Positions 9,601 through 18,220 are shown, counted from the stretch's first letter. The stretch: DNA of 64,000 nt from Pseudoalteromonas sp. Scap06 (GCF_013394165.1 NZ_CP041331.1:310001-374000), one strand, 5' to 3'. The notes: generated from the letters alone by a model not told the origin. Translations and numbers: made by a program.

Positions 9601-9880
9601 AGGGGAGTGGGGCGATATGCAAACCCAAAAAACTGAGACTTACTTTTGCCAGTATGGTGCATATACCTCTGAAAAATCAGTTAATAAAAAACTGCTAAGG
9701 GAAAATCCATCACTGTTCGTAGCAAAGCAAGCAATAAAAGGTGAAGCCCATTATTTGATGCTGTCAGGGCCGCATAATGCAAAGCAAACAGCGTGTGATA
9801 AGCAAGTGGTTAAACAAATAGAAGGGCTCACCACCGCGATAAAGAAACCTTGGCACAGCATTTTTGCTATAAATCAGTAG
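6662..9880 (+). CDS. Outer-membrane usher-like protein with C-terminal SPOR-like modules
   Basis: This 1072-residue secreted protein has a signal peptide ending AIIA. The N-terminal segment (about 30-110) is typical of alternative ushers. A long barrel-like region (about 150-680) contains an ALPGWQAELYRNGQFIA plug-like segment. Next come an SdrD-B-like calcium motif DWNENEIFDQGDEPI (about 692) and a carboxypeptidase-regulatory-like beta domain (about 780-860). The end has a SPOR-like domain from about 895 (YFVQLGVFKKFQSA, SYYLVAGPY) and a second diverged one from about 992 (YFCQYGAY). Classical ushers are shorter and lack SPOR domains, which in known proteins bind denuded peptidoglycan. This suggests the usher is tied to septal or polar cell wall. 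Confidence 0.85.
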   Translation: MLHINALYYGITARLLLCTLLLIAPKAIIAKQLPTLYQWPIDEESFVIINVRVNGRSVVSDLEAYYSKSNKLLLPISALKSTMGISLNVSQNTLAAKVDASELVLNAELSSTLAPSENVSLWAVDDYDHYVDLSVINTLLNTDSRFDYSLMQVSFSSSLLTYNNNQVTSGITKQIKSKALQYDHFIDDQYQTLTYPVSEYSLSASYKSSNNRYKGLLRLNSYFDLFHHRAELRFNKNENTANTFLKVTKDFNLSEQDHSLARIHYQLGDIQSQSDQLITSSNQGRGFYISNANPHSAQNFSTITIEEPALPGWQAELYRNGQFIATTQANDENLVRFTDVETFYGNNIFEIKLFGSQGEQVTRTQKYTIGQDALSPGKISYQVEFLEADKSVFNQSNNASTAMSNSFKSNLSYGISEFITYDAQVTHLQTDQDNSSYLSSGLNTLTDHGSYRFLATKQLDAGYAYFAGFRGLLSDTLFNDISVNVEYSALNDFSSALFVAQENSLKNRLLLSLNGRTDFFNSLNWNMRWSNEVRENTNTKNRLSLGINKSYIGGTWSSQLFYDDDTNNLINRLYSSMDIASWKWTNTLDWQTNNGAELTRLRSSLRWPQTQSTFNQTQLTYQSNSAANTLLSHQYTYRHEIFNIQVSGQVDNQGDWRLSLGLNGTFSFDHLEADFNFDTPRSLNSGQIEVSSFIDWNENEIFDQGDEPIQDVNFTGNYLWRDKYTNNDGKVLLPSSYGGQVLDVNLRSLSNPYLQPSLGKIKTLAHRGGQTKVNIPLVVYNEVEGTIYLSSNEKSKPIAGLTVVLKEKGGEKHYSTVTEYDGYYYFSNVSQGSYILEIEKNEQLSENITIKNLPEQIITEKSGDTIILQDIIVYTNNANTLNKQPTTAAKANQNTPYFVQLGVFKKFQSALIVANKIDKAAYALQLYKHENRDSYYLVAGPYNNAAKAQQTINDVYSIPALHGSFMVDVRRYASPQWRKIGEWGDMQTQKTETYFCQYGAYTSEKSVNKKLLRENPSLFVAKQAIKGEAHYLMLSGPHNAKQTACDKQVVKQIEGLTTAIKKPWHSIFAINQ

Positions 9881-10196
9881 TAAAGTACTGCACCTGTGTT
9901 TTGCCATCACTGTTTAAATGCGACTCACATTTTATTTCACAACGCGCTCCCGCGGATTCGGCAACCCAAATCGATTGCGCGCTCTTTTTAATATAACACG
10001 CAGAATACAGCGCATCTTCTTTTTGCGCAGCAACAACAAAACAGCGTTGAAAATTACCCAAAGGTAACACTTTAATTGGATAAACTTGTTCTTGTGCAAT
10101 TACACCAGCACTAAACGTTTGAGATGATTTGGCATAAACAGCATACGAAATAGCGAGCATACATACCAAAGACATTAAAATAGATATTTGTTTCAT
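9867..10196 (-). CDS. Small periplasmic protein of unknown function
   Basis: 109 residues with a cleavable signal peptide (MKQISILMSLVCMLAISYAVYA). The mature protein has four cysteines (CF, CY, CEIKC) that could form two disulfides. It is convergent with the usher, and the two coding ends overlap by 14 bp. I do not recognise the family; the location suggests but does not prove a link with the pilus. Confidence 0.65.
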   Translation of the reverse strand: MKQISILMSLVCMLAISYAVYAKSSQTFSAGVIAQEQVYPIKVLPLGNFQRCFVVAAQKEDALYSACYIKKSAQSIWVAESAGARCEIKCESHLNSDGKTQVQYFTTDL

Positions 10197-10372
10197 ATAA
10201 TTAAAGCGAATTAAAAAACAATATAGTAAGTGTAGAGTAAATTCTTTTTTATGTGTTTATTTAGCAATTATTAGATTGAAAATAGCAATGGCCGCCTATC
10301 TAATTAGTTGAATCACCACAAGTCAATGTACTGATGTTATAATACATTTTTTTGCAAAAAGAGCGGGGCACT

Positions 10373-10786
10373 ATGTTAACTATTTCAAACAGCGTAACCA
10401 TTGATGAATGGGAAGTAGAGCTAAGCGCTATTCGCTCGCAAGGCGCTGGCGGACAAAATGTTAATAAGGTAGCCAGTGCTATACACTTACGCTTTGATAT
10501 AAACCGCTCTAAATTGCCCGAATTTTATAAAGAACGATTACTTGCTTTAAAAGATTCAAGGATCACCAAAGAAGGGGTATTGATAATTAAAGCCCAGAGC
10601 CACCGCACTCAAGAGCTCAACAGGGAAGATGCGCTTAAACGGCTAAAAGATCTAATTTTAAGCGCCACAAAGGTTAATAAGGCACGTCGTGCTACCAAAC
10701 CTAGCCGTAACTCACAGCGTAAACGTATGGATAAAAAAACCAAACACGGCCAAACCAAAGCTCTCCGCGGTAATATTAAGCTGTAA
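10373..10786 (+). CDS. arfB: Alternative ribosome-rescue factor ArfB (YaeJ)
   Basis: 137 residues with the peptide-release-factor domain containing SQGAGGQNVNKV, where GGQ hydrolyses peptidyl-tRNA. The basic C-terminal tail (KARRATKPSRNSQRKRMDKKTKHGQTKALRG) is characteristic of ArfB, which inserts it into the empty mRNA channel of stalled ribosomes. I choose the ATG at 10373 over a frame opening at 10352 because MLTISNSVTI is the usual start and purine-rich GAGCGGGG precedes it. It is probably monocistronic. Confidence 0.95.
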   Translation: MLTISNSVTIDEWEVELSAIRSQGAGGQNVNKVASAIHLRFDINRSKLPEFYKERLLALKDSRITKEGVLIIKAQSHRTQELNREDALKRLKDLILSATKVNKARRATKPSRNSQRKRMDKKTKHGQTKALRGNIKL

Positions 10787-10816
10787 CTTAAGTAACCTGA
10801 CTCTGGTTAAGCACAT

Positions 10817-10843
10817 AAAAAAGACTGCGAATGCAGCCTTTAA
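10817..10843 (-). terminator. Probable terminator of the efflux operon
   Basis: On the minus strand GGCTGC-ATTC-GCAGTC (one G-U pair) is followed by TTTTTTA. It lies just after the DUF2955 stop codon. Confidence 0.55.
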
Positions 10844-10844
10844 T

Positions 10845-11894
10845 TTAATCATAAGTATGATGGCGGGTGACGCTAAATCGGTTTAGGATTCGATGCACTA
10901 CATACACTGCGCTTAAGCTTACTGTTACTGCAACAGCCACCGAGCTAAATCGATACATGGCGCTGTATATTAAATCTTGCCCAGGGCCTAACGACTGACC
11001 AAATAAAATCCCAAAAGTGGTCAATACCCCAAACCCAACCCCCGGTGGACCACCACCTAAAATATGAAAACGACTGAATATAAAAGATAAAATCCATAAT
11101 ATAGCCACCGGAAAAAGTAAAACGTCGGTATGGTTATACAAAAACAATTGCGCAACTAAAGCAGCATTACAACCTATCAGTGTACCAATAATACGTTGCC
11201 AACTTGCGGTGCCCGCCGCTTTAAAACACAGCGAAAATAAAATTAAAATAGATGCCGCTTGCGCCGAAATTGAATCTTGCAAATCAAGCACCTGAAAAAC
11301 CACAAACGACAAAGTCGCAACCGTGGCACATAACAACACCTCGTGACGAATACTTTCTTTATCCTTGTGCGATACAGCGCGCATGGGTCGCGCTGTCACG
11401 TCAGGAAACAAGCCATGCATCAAGAGCGCAATAATAATAGTAATAAAAATAGCCACACCATTACTTAAAATAAGCGGGTAAATGCTACTAGCTTGATCAA
11501 CATGACTGGCAAAATGTAACTGAATCGATAAACTCACCGCACCTAACGCACCAAATAAAAACGCACCACCAGAGCTCATTAAGTAAAATAACACGCAAAA
11601 ACTAGCAAAAATAATGAGCGTCATTAACACCGGCAAGTGTGAAAGTAAGCCCTGTAAAATAAGCACTATAAACGCACTGTAGGCAGCACTGGCAACAAAT
11701 TGACGGATCACGCCTTTGTTAATACTTGGCACTAAACCGAGTAATAACATAGGGTAAACTGTAAAAAATATTCCATTGGGCCAATTCATTAACTTGCACA
11801 AAGTAAAACCAATAGTGCAGCCGCCAGCAATCCGTAGCGCTTGGCGTAAACCATTTGAATCGAGTTGTGGCGCTTGGCTAACATGTTGTGTCAT
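10845..11894 (-). CDS. DUF2955/FUSC-type inner-membrane efflux protein
   Basis: About 349 residues with some ten membrane helices arranged as two hydrophobic blocks around a central cytoplasmic linker (TARPMRAVSHKDKESIRHEV), as in DUF2955 and the AaeB/FUSC aromatic-acid exporters. It follows a HlyD-type adaptor and a MarR regulator, so it is probably the inner-membrane pump. The frame opens at 11927, but the ATG at 11894 avoids overlap with the adaptor gene and starts MTQHVSQAPQ. The substrate is unknown; aromatic or phenolic acids are a guess from family resemblance. Confidence 0.82.
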   Translation of the reverse strand: MTQHVSQAPQLDSNGLRQALRIAGGCTIGFTLCKLMNWPNGIFFTVYPMLLLGLVPSINKGVIRQFVASAAYSAFIVLILQGLLSHLPVLMTLIIFASFCVLFYLMSSGGAFLFGALGAVSLSIQLHFASHVDQASSIYPLILSNGVAIFITIIIALLMHGLFPDVTARPMRAVSHKDKESIRHEVLLCATVATLSFVVFQVLDLQDSISAQAASILILFSLCFKAAGTASWQRIIGTLIGCNAALVAQLFLYNHTDVLLFPVAILWILSFIFSRFHILGGGPPGVGFGVLTTFGILFGQSLGPGQDLIYSAMYRFSSVAVAVTVSLSAVYVVHRILNRFSVTRHHTYD

Positions 11895-11905
11895 TACTCG
11901 CCCCA

Positions 11906-12970
11906 CTAATAAATGTAATGTAACCAACTAATAAAGCGGATCTGTACTGATCCCAACCATTGACCTATAGCCGATTGTGGAAGTAACTGCACAGTGGCAC
12001 GCGCACCACTGGGCATATTATTTATAAGCTGATTGTTATTTGGCAGCACTAAGTGAATACGCTGACGCTGCGCATCCCGAACCCAGCGATTGCTGGTTTC
12101 GGTGGTGCTAAGCAATCCATTCGCACTAAGTTGTCCGTCACTGACACCGGCCTCAAATATTTCAATTTTTGCGTCGAATACTTCACCAGGTCGGCTATCA
12201 AATACCACTTTTGCTAAACTGCCTGGCTGCATGTTTAATAGTGACTTTTCACGAAAATCGGCTACCAAATCTGCTTTTTTTGCTACAACCGCGAGTAATG
12301 GCTTACCCGCAACCGCATAGGAGCCCTCAAGTAACTGTAAATTAGCTACAACGCCATCACTTAAAGCACGCACTTGCGTATAAGATAAATTAAGCTCAGC
12401 TTGTGCTAACTGGTTTGCTGCATGGCGCAGTGCTAAGTTATCTTGCCCTGAATCGCCACGCGCTAAAACAGCTTCTGCCAACTGTGCTTCAAAGGCAGCT
12501 AAATTAGATTCGCTTGCTGCAAAATTTGCACGAATGCTTTCAAGCTCTTGCTCCGAAATAGAGTTTTGTTTGTAGAGTGTTTCGCCACGCTTTTTTAATA
12601 GCTGCTGCTCATGCAATTTAGCGTTAGCTGCACTTATTTGTGCCTCCAGCGCTTTTACGTTGGTATCAAGTCGTTTATTTTGCAGTTTGGCATCATCAAG
12701 CGCGAGCTGCGCTTGCTCAAGTGCTAGTTGGTAAGTATTTTTGTCTATTTCAAATAATACATCACCCGCTTTAACCGTTTGGTTATTACTAACCAATACA
12801 TCGGTAACACGGCCGTTTATTTGCGGCGATATTTGCACAACCGGATGGTAAACCCGTGCTTGTGGCGTAACCGGTAGCCATACATCGGCAACAATATAAT
12901 AGAAAAATACAACAATAAAACCAACGAGCGATACTTTAACGTAGCGAGCAAATTTTTGATCGGGTGTCAT
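11906..12970 (-). CDS. HlyD/EmrA-family membrane-fusion protein
   Basis: 354 residues: one N-terminal membrane anchor (VSLVGFIVVFFYYIVADVWL), a split biotinyl-lipoyl domain starting VVQISPQINGRVTDVLVSNNQTVKAGDVLFEID, a long alpha-helical hairpin (about 85-190), and a beta-barrel domain. This is the periplasmic adaptor of an efflux pump. Its ATG lies two bases after the MarR stop, and the pump gene follows 11 bases downstream, so the three form one operon. Confidence 0.92.
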   Translation of the reverse strand: MTPDQKFARYVKVSLVGFIVVFFYYIVADVWLPVTPQARVYHPVVQISPQINGRVTDVLVSNNQTVKAGDVLFEIDKNTYQLALEQAQLALDDAKLQNKRLDTNVKALEAQISAANAKLHEQQLLKKRGETLYKQNSISEQELESIRANFAASESNLAAFEAQLAEAVLARGDSGQDNLALRHAANQLAQAELNLSYTQVRALSDGVVANLQLLEGSYAVAGKPLLAVVAKKADLVADFREKSLLNMQPGSLAKVVFDSRPGEVFDAKIEIFEAGVSDGQLSANGLLSTTETSNRWVRDAQRQRIHLVLPNNNQLINNMPSGARATVQLLPQSAIGQWLGSVQIRFISWLHYIY

Positions 12971-12972
12971 AC

Positions 12973-13449
12973 TTATTTATCTCCAGATAAGCTTACAATA
13001 CAACGCCGCGCGTTTTCTTCCATTTGCACTAAACTATGCGCCATACCATCAAGCTGCTCCGTGCTTAAACCTGCATATAAACGCTGTTTAATATCGCTTG
13101 TTAACTCTTTTAAGTGTTCTAATAACTTTATACCCTCATCGGTAAAGTACAATTTTTTACTGCGTTTATCGTGTTCATCAACTTGTCGAATAACTAGATT
13201 TTGCAGCTCTAATTGCTTAATGGTGCGCGTTAATGAGGGCATTTCAATACCTAAGCTAGTCGCCAGCGCTTGCTGCGTAGCCCCTAAAGGTAAATGATGT
13301 AAGTGAATCATCGCCGTCCAGCGCGACTGAGTTAAACCTAGCGGCTCAACCGCTAATGTTACCGCTTCTCGACATAAGCGGTGCACTCGACCCATATTGC
13401 CGCATAAAGTTAAATCGAGTGTTTCATGAAAAGGAATATTGCTACTCAT
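12973..13449 (-). CDS. MarR-family transcriptional regulator
   Basis: 158 residues with a winged helix (QQALATSLGIEMPSLTRTIKQLELQNLVIRQVDEHDKRSKKLYFTDEG), where DEHDKRSK is the wing. It leads the HlyD-DUF2955 operon and probably autorepresses it, being relieved by the pump substrate, as is usual for MarR-efflux units. I could not identify a clear palindromic operator upstream of 13449. Confidence 0.93.
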   Translation of the reverse strand: MSSNIPFHETLDLTLCGNMGRVHRLCREAVTLAVEPLGLTQSRWTAMIHLHHLPLGATQQALATSLGIEMPSLTRTIKQLELQNLVIRQVDEHDKRSKKLYFTDEGIKLLEHLKELTSDIKQRLYAGLSTEQLDGMAHSLVQMEENARRCIVSLSGDK

Positions 13450-13539
13450 AGGAACTCTTACTTGTGAATATCAGCAAATTTTAGCATTAGTTAGCAGGCT
13501 AAGTAAATAATTGGCATTTTAACTTCACGTAAATAAGTA

Positions 13540-14253
13540 TTATTTAGATAAATAGTGTACGGCAAGCTTATCTAAGAAAGTATAAAGCTTATTGTTCATC
13601 TCATCATAATCGTGACTTAAGAGCTTTTCGGGCTGTTCAACAAAGCGGTAATTATGGGCATTGGTTAAATCATCGTTGGCAATGAGGAGGGTAACCACCT
13701 CGGTGGTCAATTCCATGTGGCATTGAAAACCAAATACTAAATCGCTATAAGCGACTATTTGCCTTGGACAACCTTCGCTATAGGCAATAATACTGGCCGT
13801 AGCAGTCAGCCCGGGCATATCGTTATGCCAATGCCCCACATTAAGCTCACTGCCAAAATGGCTAAATAACGGATGATTCAAGCCTGCATCGGTGAGGGTA
13901 ATAGCAAACTTACCAATTTCCTTTTCTGGACTAGGTTGATAAGTCGCGCCTAACGCTTCACCAATTAATTGCGACCCCAAACAAACGCCTAACACCACTT
14001 TGTTTGCCGTGATCGCGCTGGCAATAAAGGCTTGTTCTTTTTTACTATCAAAATAAGGGCATTCTGCAAACGATGTAGCGGGCGATTGTGGCCCACCCAT
14101 TACGATTAAAAAGTCTATATTATCGGTGTGTTTTGGTAAGGGTTCAGCTAAATAAATACGGGTATAAGACAACGTATGGCCATTCATTTTAGCCCAAGCT
14201 TCATAAGCGCCTGGCGCTTCAAAATGTTCATGAATAATAAAGTGAATGTGCAT
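13540..14253 (-). CDS. Class I glutamine amidotransferase-like protein
   Basis: 237 residues. The catalytic triad is visible: nucleophile Cys91 in VVLGVCLGSQL, His179 and Glu181 in FGFQCHMEL. DFLIVMGGPQSP forms the oxyanion strand. It resembles stand-alone GMP-synthase-like amidotransferases, sometimes involved in gamma-glutamyl hydrolysis, but the substrate cannot be read from sequence. It stands alone between the efflux operon and the spermidine-synthase-like genes. Confidence 0.88.
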   Translation of the reverse strand: MHIHFIIHEHFEAPGAYEAWAKMNGHTLSYTRIYLAEPLPKHTDNIDFLIVMGGPQSPATSFAECPYFDSKKEQAFIASAITANKVVLGVCLGSQLIGEALGATYQPSPEKEIGKFAITLTDAGLNHPLFSHFGSELNVGHWHNDMPGLTATASIIAYSEGCPRQIVAYSDLVFGFQCHMELTTEVVTLLIANDDLTNAHNYRFVEQPEKLLSHDYDEMNNKLYTFLDKLAVHYLSK

Positions 14254-14330
14254 TGCCGTTTCCTTAAAATATTATCTGTTTAATAATACCCTAGGGTCAC
14301 CGGATATAAGTGACCATGTGATATCAGCCG

Positions 14331-15227
14331 CTAAAAGTTAAGTAAATTAGCTGGAGAGTATTGATCAGTCAGCACCTTAGTATCACTTGGCCAATCTTTA
14401 CCATCTTTGGTGAAAAACATACGCTGGCTAATTGCCTTTATATCTACGTCATAAGGGGCAAGTAACGGAGCTAGCTGCGTCACCCGCTGCGCTATTTGTT
14501 GCTCTGTAGGGATATTGCTATAACCGGCTAAAATAATACGATTACTATTATTATTGGCTGTTACATTAATAAAATCGCCAAATACCGCATGATAAGTTGC
14601 CGACTCATGTTCATAAAGTTTACTTGATGAAAACGTGTTAGCAGCAACAATTCCGCCTTCGGCTAATACGCTTTTTATTTCTTCAAAAAACTCTTTTGTG
14701 AGTAGGTGCTCAGGAATGTAATCGCCATTAAACGCATCTAAAATAATCCAATCAAATTGCTGGCTTTTAAGCGCCGCACGTTTAATAAAAATACGCCCAT
14801 CTTGTACTTTAGCAGTTACGTTATCGGTTTCTATAAAGTTAAAATAATCGCGCGCCACTTTAATTACCGAAGGATCTATTTCAACATTTTCAATGCGTGC
14901 CTTTGGGTATAGCTCATGAATCATATTAGAAAGCGTACCGCCACCTAAACCAATAATGAGCACATTTTTAGGGTTATCAATCAGTAATAAACTAGAAAAA
15001 GCCAGCTTAGTATAATTAAATACCAGTTTTTTAGGGTCGCTAATGTACATGCAACTTTGGCTGCTTTGTCGAGTTTTTTCATCAAACTTTAAACAGCGTA
15101 AATCGCCAGTTTCTTCAACGAGTAGATTTCGGTATAAAGAGCGCTCTTTATGCACAACATTACTCATACTGTGAGCTGAAAATAGCAGCGCCATTATACT
15201 AATAAACAATAATTTAAGCTTGTGCAT
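14331..15227 (-). CDS. Spermidine-synthase-like methyltransferase-fold protein, secreted
   Basis: About 298 residues. The start MHKLKLLFISIMALLFSAHS looks like a signal peptide or anchor. The SAM-like fold shows NVLIIGLGGGTLSNMI, ENVEIDPSVI and DWIILDAFNGDYIPEHL, as in spermidine synthase homologues that are usually fused to a membrane domain. Here the membrane half is the preceding gene, and the two reading frames overlap by 14 bp. Real aminopropyltransferase activity is not assured, because many such fusions have unknown roles. Confidence 0.8.
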   Translation of the reverse strand: MHKLKLLFISIMALLFSAHSMSNVVHKERSLYRNLLVEETGDLRCLKFDEKTRQSSQSCMYISDPKKLVFNYTKLAFSSLLLIDNPKNVLIIGLGGGTLSNMIHELYPKARIENVEIDPSVIKVARDYFNFIETDNVTAKVQDGRIFIKRAALKSQQFDWIILDAFNGDYIPEHLLTKEFFEEIKSVLAEGGIVAANTFSSSKLYEHESATYHAVFGDFINVTANNNSNRIILAGYSNIPTEQQIAQRVTQLAPLLAPYDVDIKAISQRMFFTKDGKDWPSDTKVLTDQYSPANLLNF

Positions 15228-15840
15228 AAACGGCCTCTCGCACTTTAAGTTTATCAAAGCTAATAGCAATTAGCCCAAGCGTGCCCAACACACCAGCAAA
15301 ACCTAAAATAATGGTGTTAACATCAAACGCCAGTACCATATAAAAAGAGGTAATAATGGTGCCCAGCGCACTGCCTAAGGTACTTACAAAATAAAGGCCG
15401 CCAGCCACTTGGCCGCTGCGCTCACTATTGGTAACCAGCAAACGTACGGAGTAGGGCGAGATCATGCCTAAAATAATGGTGGGTATAAAAAATAACGCGG
15501 TTGAGGCGAGTAACGAGCCATAGCGACTGTCTTCAATATGCGAAAAAATAAATGCCATAATTGGCTCAGCAAACAAAGCAATGGGCACCACCATAATACT
15601 GGCAACTAAAAAGATTAACCCATATTTGGTCAACGAAGGATGACGAATAGACAGCTTCCCTCCCAGTAAATACCCGAATGATAAGCTAAGCATAAATACC
15701 GTAATAATACTGCCCCAGATATGTACGCTACTGCCAAAGTAAGGCGCTAAAATGCGCCCACCTAACAGCTCTATTCCCATAATACTAAAGCCACTGCTAA
15801 AGGCTAAAAAGTAAATTAATGCATTTGTTTTTGTTAACAT
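15214..15840 (-). CDS. Membrane partner of the spermidine-synthase-like protein
   Basis: 208 residues with about six to seven membrane helices and the motif GIELLGGRILAPYFGSSVHIWGSIITVFMLSLSFGYLLGG, which is diagnostic of the N-terminal half of fused MFS/spermidine synthase proteins. It is separated from its partner only by a 14-bp overlap in another frame, so the pair is a split version of the usual fusion. The two products are probably a functional unit in the inner membrane. Confidence 0.82.
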   Translation of the reverse strand: MLTKTNALIYFLAFSSGFSIMGIELLGGRILAPYFGSSVHIWGSIITVFMLSLSFGYLLGGKLSIRHPSLTKYGLIFLVASIMVVPIALFAEPIMAFIFSHIEDSRYGSLLASTALFFIPTIILGMISPYSVRLLVTNSERSGQVAGGLYFVSTLGSALGTIITSFYMVLAFDVNTIILGFAGVLGTLGLIAISFDKLKVREAVYAQA

Positions 15841-16002
15841 TATATTATTCTTATTGTGTTATTTTCATCCATCTTAACGTGATAGCTGTATAGCCGCTAG
15901 TGTAAAAATTAGACGCACACATAGAGCGCAAAAAAACATTTTGTTATAAAGTAACACATGCTATAGTTTTGGTTATAATATAACGTTACCAAAAAGCATT
16001 TT

Positions 16003-18078
16003 ATGAAGTACTCATTAATTTACTTAGCCTGCTTAAGTGCAAGCGCACAAAGCATTGCCCAAAGCCAACCAATAGAGAAAATTGCGGTTACATATAAACA
16101 AGCTTACCGAGGCGATATTCCTCAAAAGCAAATGCCACAATCAATCGAAACCCTCGATAACGCGGTACTTGATCAAAAAGGAATAACTCAATTACAAGAT
16201 GCGCTGGATTTTTCTGCCAGTATTTCACGTAAAAATAACAGTGGCGCATTATGGGATAGCTTTTCGATTCGTGGATTATCGGGTAACGAAAACATGCCAT
16301 CGGGTTACTTAATTAATGGTTTTAGCGGTGGACGCGGATTCAGCGGCCCTCGTGATGTATCAAACATTGAGTACATTGAAGTATTAAAAGGTCCAGGTTC
16401 TGCACTATACGGGCGCTCAGAACCCGGCGGTACAGTAAATATCGTAACCAAAAAACCTCAATTTGAGCAACAGGGTGAGCTAAAACTTAGCTTAGGTAGT
16501 GATAACTTTAATCGCGTTGAAGGTGACTATACAAACGGCATTAACGATAACACAGCATTTAGAATAAATGGCGCATGGCAAGATAGCGATAGCTACCGCG
16601 ATGAGGTGTACACCCATAAAAAGGTGGTTACGCCATCTATTTATCATCAAATAAACGCTTCAACCAGTATCACTTATGAATTTGAATACGTTGATTTAGC
16701 CCAGCTATTTGACCGTGGTGTTGTTGTACTTAATGATAATTTTAATACTGTTCCTAGCTCACGCTATTTAGGCAATCCAAACGATGGTGACACGCAAGTA
16801 TATTCTCGCGGTCACCAAGTAACTTTAAATCACGATATAAACAATGAATGGTCACTCGTTGTAGGCGCAAACTACCGCAGCTCTACACTAACTGGGTTTT
16901 CGTCTGATGCTGAACTTGCACCCTCGCGCCAATCATTATTCGATGATGGCCGCACACTTACCCGCCAACAGCGCTACCGCGATTATGAAGTTGATGATAC
17001 TAGCCTTAAATTTGAGCTAAGTGGGCATTTTGATACCGCAGGCATTACCCATCACTTATTAATAGGAGCAGACGCATACAAATACGACTTACGAACTGGA
17101 CTTTATCGTTATCGCGGCGGTAATGGCACTTACACAGTTGATATTTATCAACCGAATTATAACGTTGCTCGTCCTGAGGTAGGTTTGCTCTACGAAAACA
17201 ACGAACAACAAGATGCTTATGGTATATACGTTCAAGATCAAATGGATCTGACTGATAAAATTAAGCTATTAGTTGGCCTTAGATTCGATAGCGTAGATCA
17301 AGACATTTTAGAAACCAAAAGTGGTGTGCTTTCAAGCAGTTCACAAAGCCAGGTAAGTCCACGAGTAGGCTTAGTATATGAACTAAACAACGCTGTAACC
17401 TTATACAGCAGCTACTCCGAAGGCTTTTTACCATTAAGTGGTACAGATGCAAATGGCGACCCATTTGGCTTTGAATACAGTGACTCATTTGAAGTAGGCG
17501 CTAAATTTAGCTACCAAGGCATAACGGGAACCCTAGCATTATTTGATGCCACTAAAAGTAATATGTTAGTAGCCGATCCTGTAAACGTTGGTTTTTCAGC
17601 GCCTATTGGTAAAGCAAATAGTAAAGGTGCTGAACTCGATTTAAGTACTTATATTACTGATGATACAAAGTTTAATTTATCTTACGCTTATATAGATGCC
17701 AGTACGGCAAACGACATAATAAATGCTGATTGGGGCGTGCCAATCAAAAAAGGCAGCCCATTAGTCAATGTGCCTAAAAATAACTTAAATCTAACGCTTA
17801 GCCATCAAATGGCCGTTCTTGGCAAAGAGCTAGAACTAGGTGCCAGTTATCAGTACACCAGTGAGCGATTAGGCGATGCCGCCGATTTAACATTTAACTT
17901 ACCGAGCTATCAACTAGTTGGTATTTTTGGGCAGGTAAACTTAACCGAGCGCACCAAGTTAAATATCAGTGTTAACAATATTTTTGATGAAGAATATGCT
18001 CAAAGTAGCTACAACGCATTATGGGTTTACCCCGGTGCGCCTACTCAATTTAAGATGTCATTGGCATATCAATTCTAA
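16003..18078 (+). CDS. TonB-dependent siderophore receptor
   Basis: 691 residues with signal peptide MKYSLIYLACLSASAQSIAQS. The plug domain contains MPQSIETLDNAVLDQKG, IRGLSGNENMPSGYLINGF and VLKGPGSALYGRSEPGGTVNIVTKKP, typical of FhuE/FpvA-type siderophore receptors. A 22-strand barrel follows and ends NALWVYPGAPTQFKMSLAYQF with terminal Phe. It is a candidate receptor for the hydroxamate siderophore made by the 28-36 kb operon, but that link is inference. I saw no convincing Fur site immediately upstream. A terminator follows at 18138. Confidence 0.93.
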   Translation: MKYSLIYLACLSASAQSIAQSQPIEKIAVTYKQAYRGDIPQKQMPQSIETLDNAVLDQKGITQLQDALDFSASISRKNNSGALWDSFSIRGLSGNENMPSGYLINGFSGGRGFSGPRDVSNIEYIEVLKGPGSALYGRSEPGGTVNIVTKKPQFEQQGELKLSLGSDNFNRVEGDYTNGINDNTAFRINGAWQDSDSYRDEVYTHKKVVTPSIYHQINASTSITYEFEYVDLAQLFDRGVVVLNDNFNTVPSSRYLGNPNDGDTQVYSRGHQVTLNHDINNEWSLVVGANYRSSTLTGFSSDAELAPSRQSLFDDGRTLTRQQRYRDYEVDDTSLKFELSGHFDTAGITHHLLIGADAYKYDLRTGLYRYRGGNGTYTVDIYQPNYNVARPEVGLLYENNEQQDAYGIYVQDQMDLTDKIKLLVGLRFDSVDQDILETKSGVLSSSSQSQVSPRVGLVYELNNAVTLYSSYSEGFLPLSGTDANGDPFGFEYSDSFEVGAKFSYQGITGTLALFDATKSNMLVADPVNVGFSAPIGKANSKGAELDLSTYITDDTKFNLSYAYIDASTANDIINADWGVPIKKGSPLVNVPKNNLNLTLSHQMAVLGKELELGASYQYTSERLGDAADLTFNLPSYQLVGIFGQVNLTERTKLNISVNNIFDEEYAQSSYNALWVYPGAPTQFKMSLAYQF

Positions 18079-18137
18079 CAATTTCATAGTCCCGATTAGC
18101 TATTTCAACCCGACTTTGGTTATTTAGCTTTTCATCC

Positions 18138-18173
18138 AAAGCGTCTTAATGTAGTGGTTAAGGCGCTTTTTTT
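18138..18173 (+). terminator. Terminator after the siderophore receptor gene
   Basis: AAAGCGTCTTAA pairs with TTAAGGCGCTTT (one mismatch) around an 8-nt loop and runs into TTTTTTT. Confidence 0.75.
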
Positions 18174-18197
18174 ATTGTTTTGTATAATACATAGCAG

Positions 18198-18220
18198 CTG
18201 TTAACCCCCTTTACAGTTAT
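18198..18220 (+). repeat. Dispersed repeat family A, diverged copy
   Basis: CTGTTAACCCCCTTTACAG is followed by AATTAAAAAAGCC and then the haem-receptor terminator, the same order as in other family A copies next to minus-strand terminators. Confidence 0.5.
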
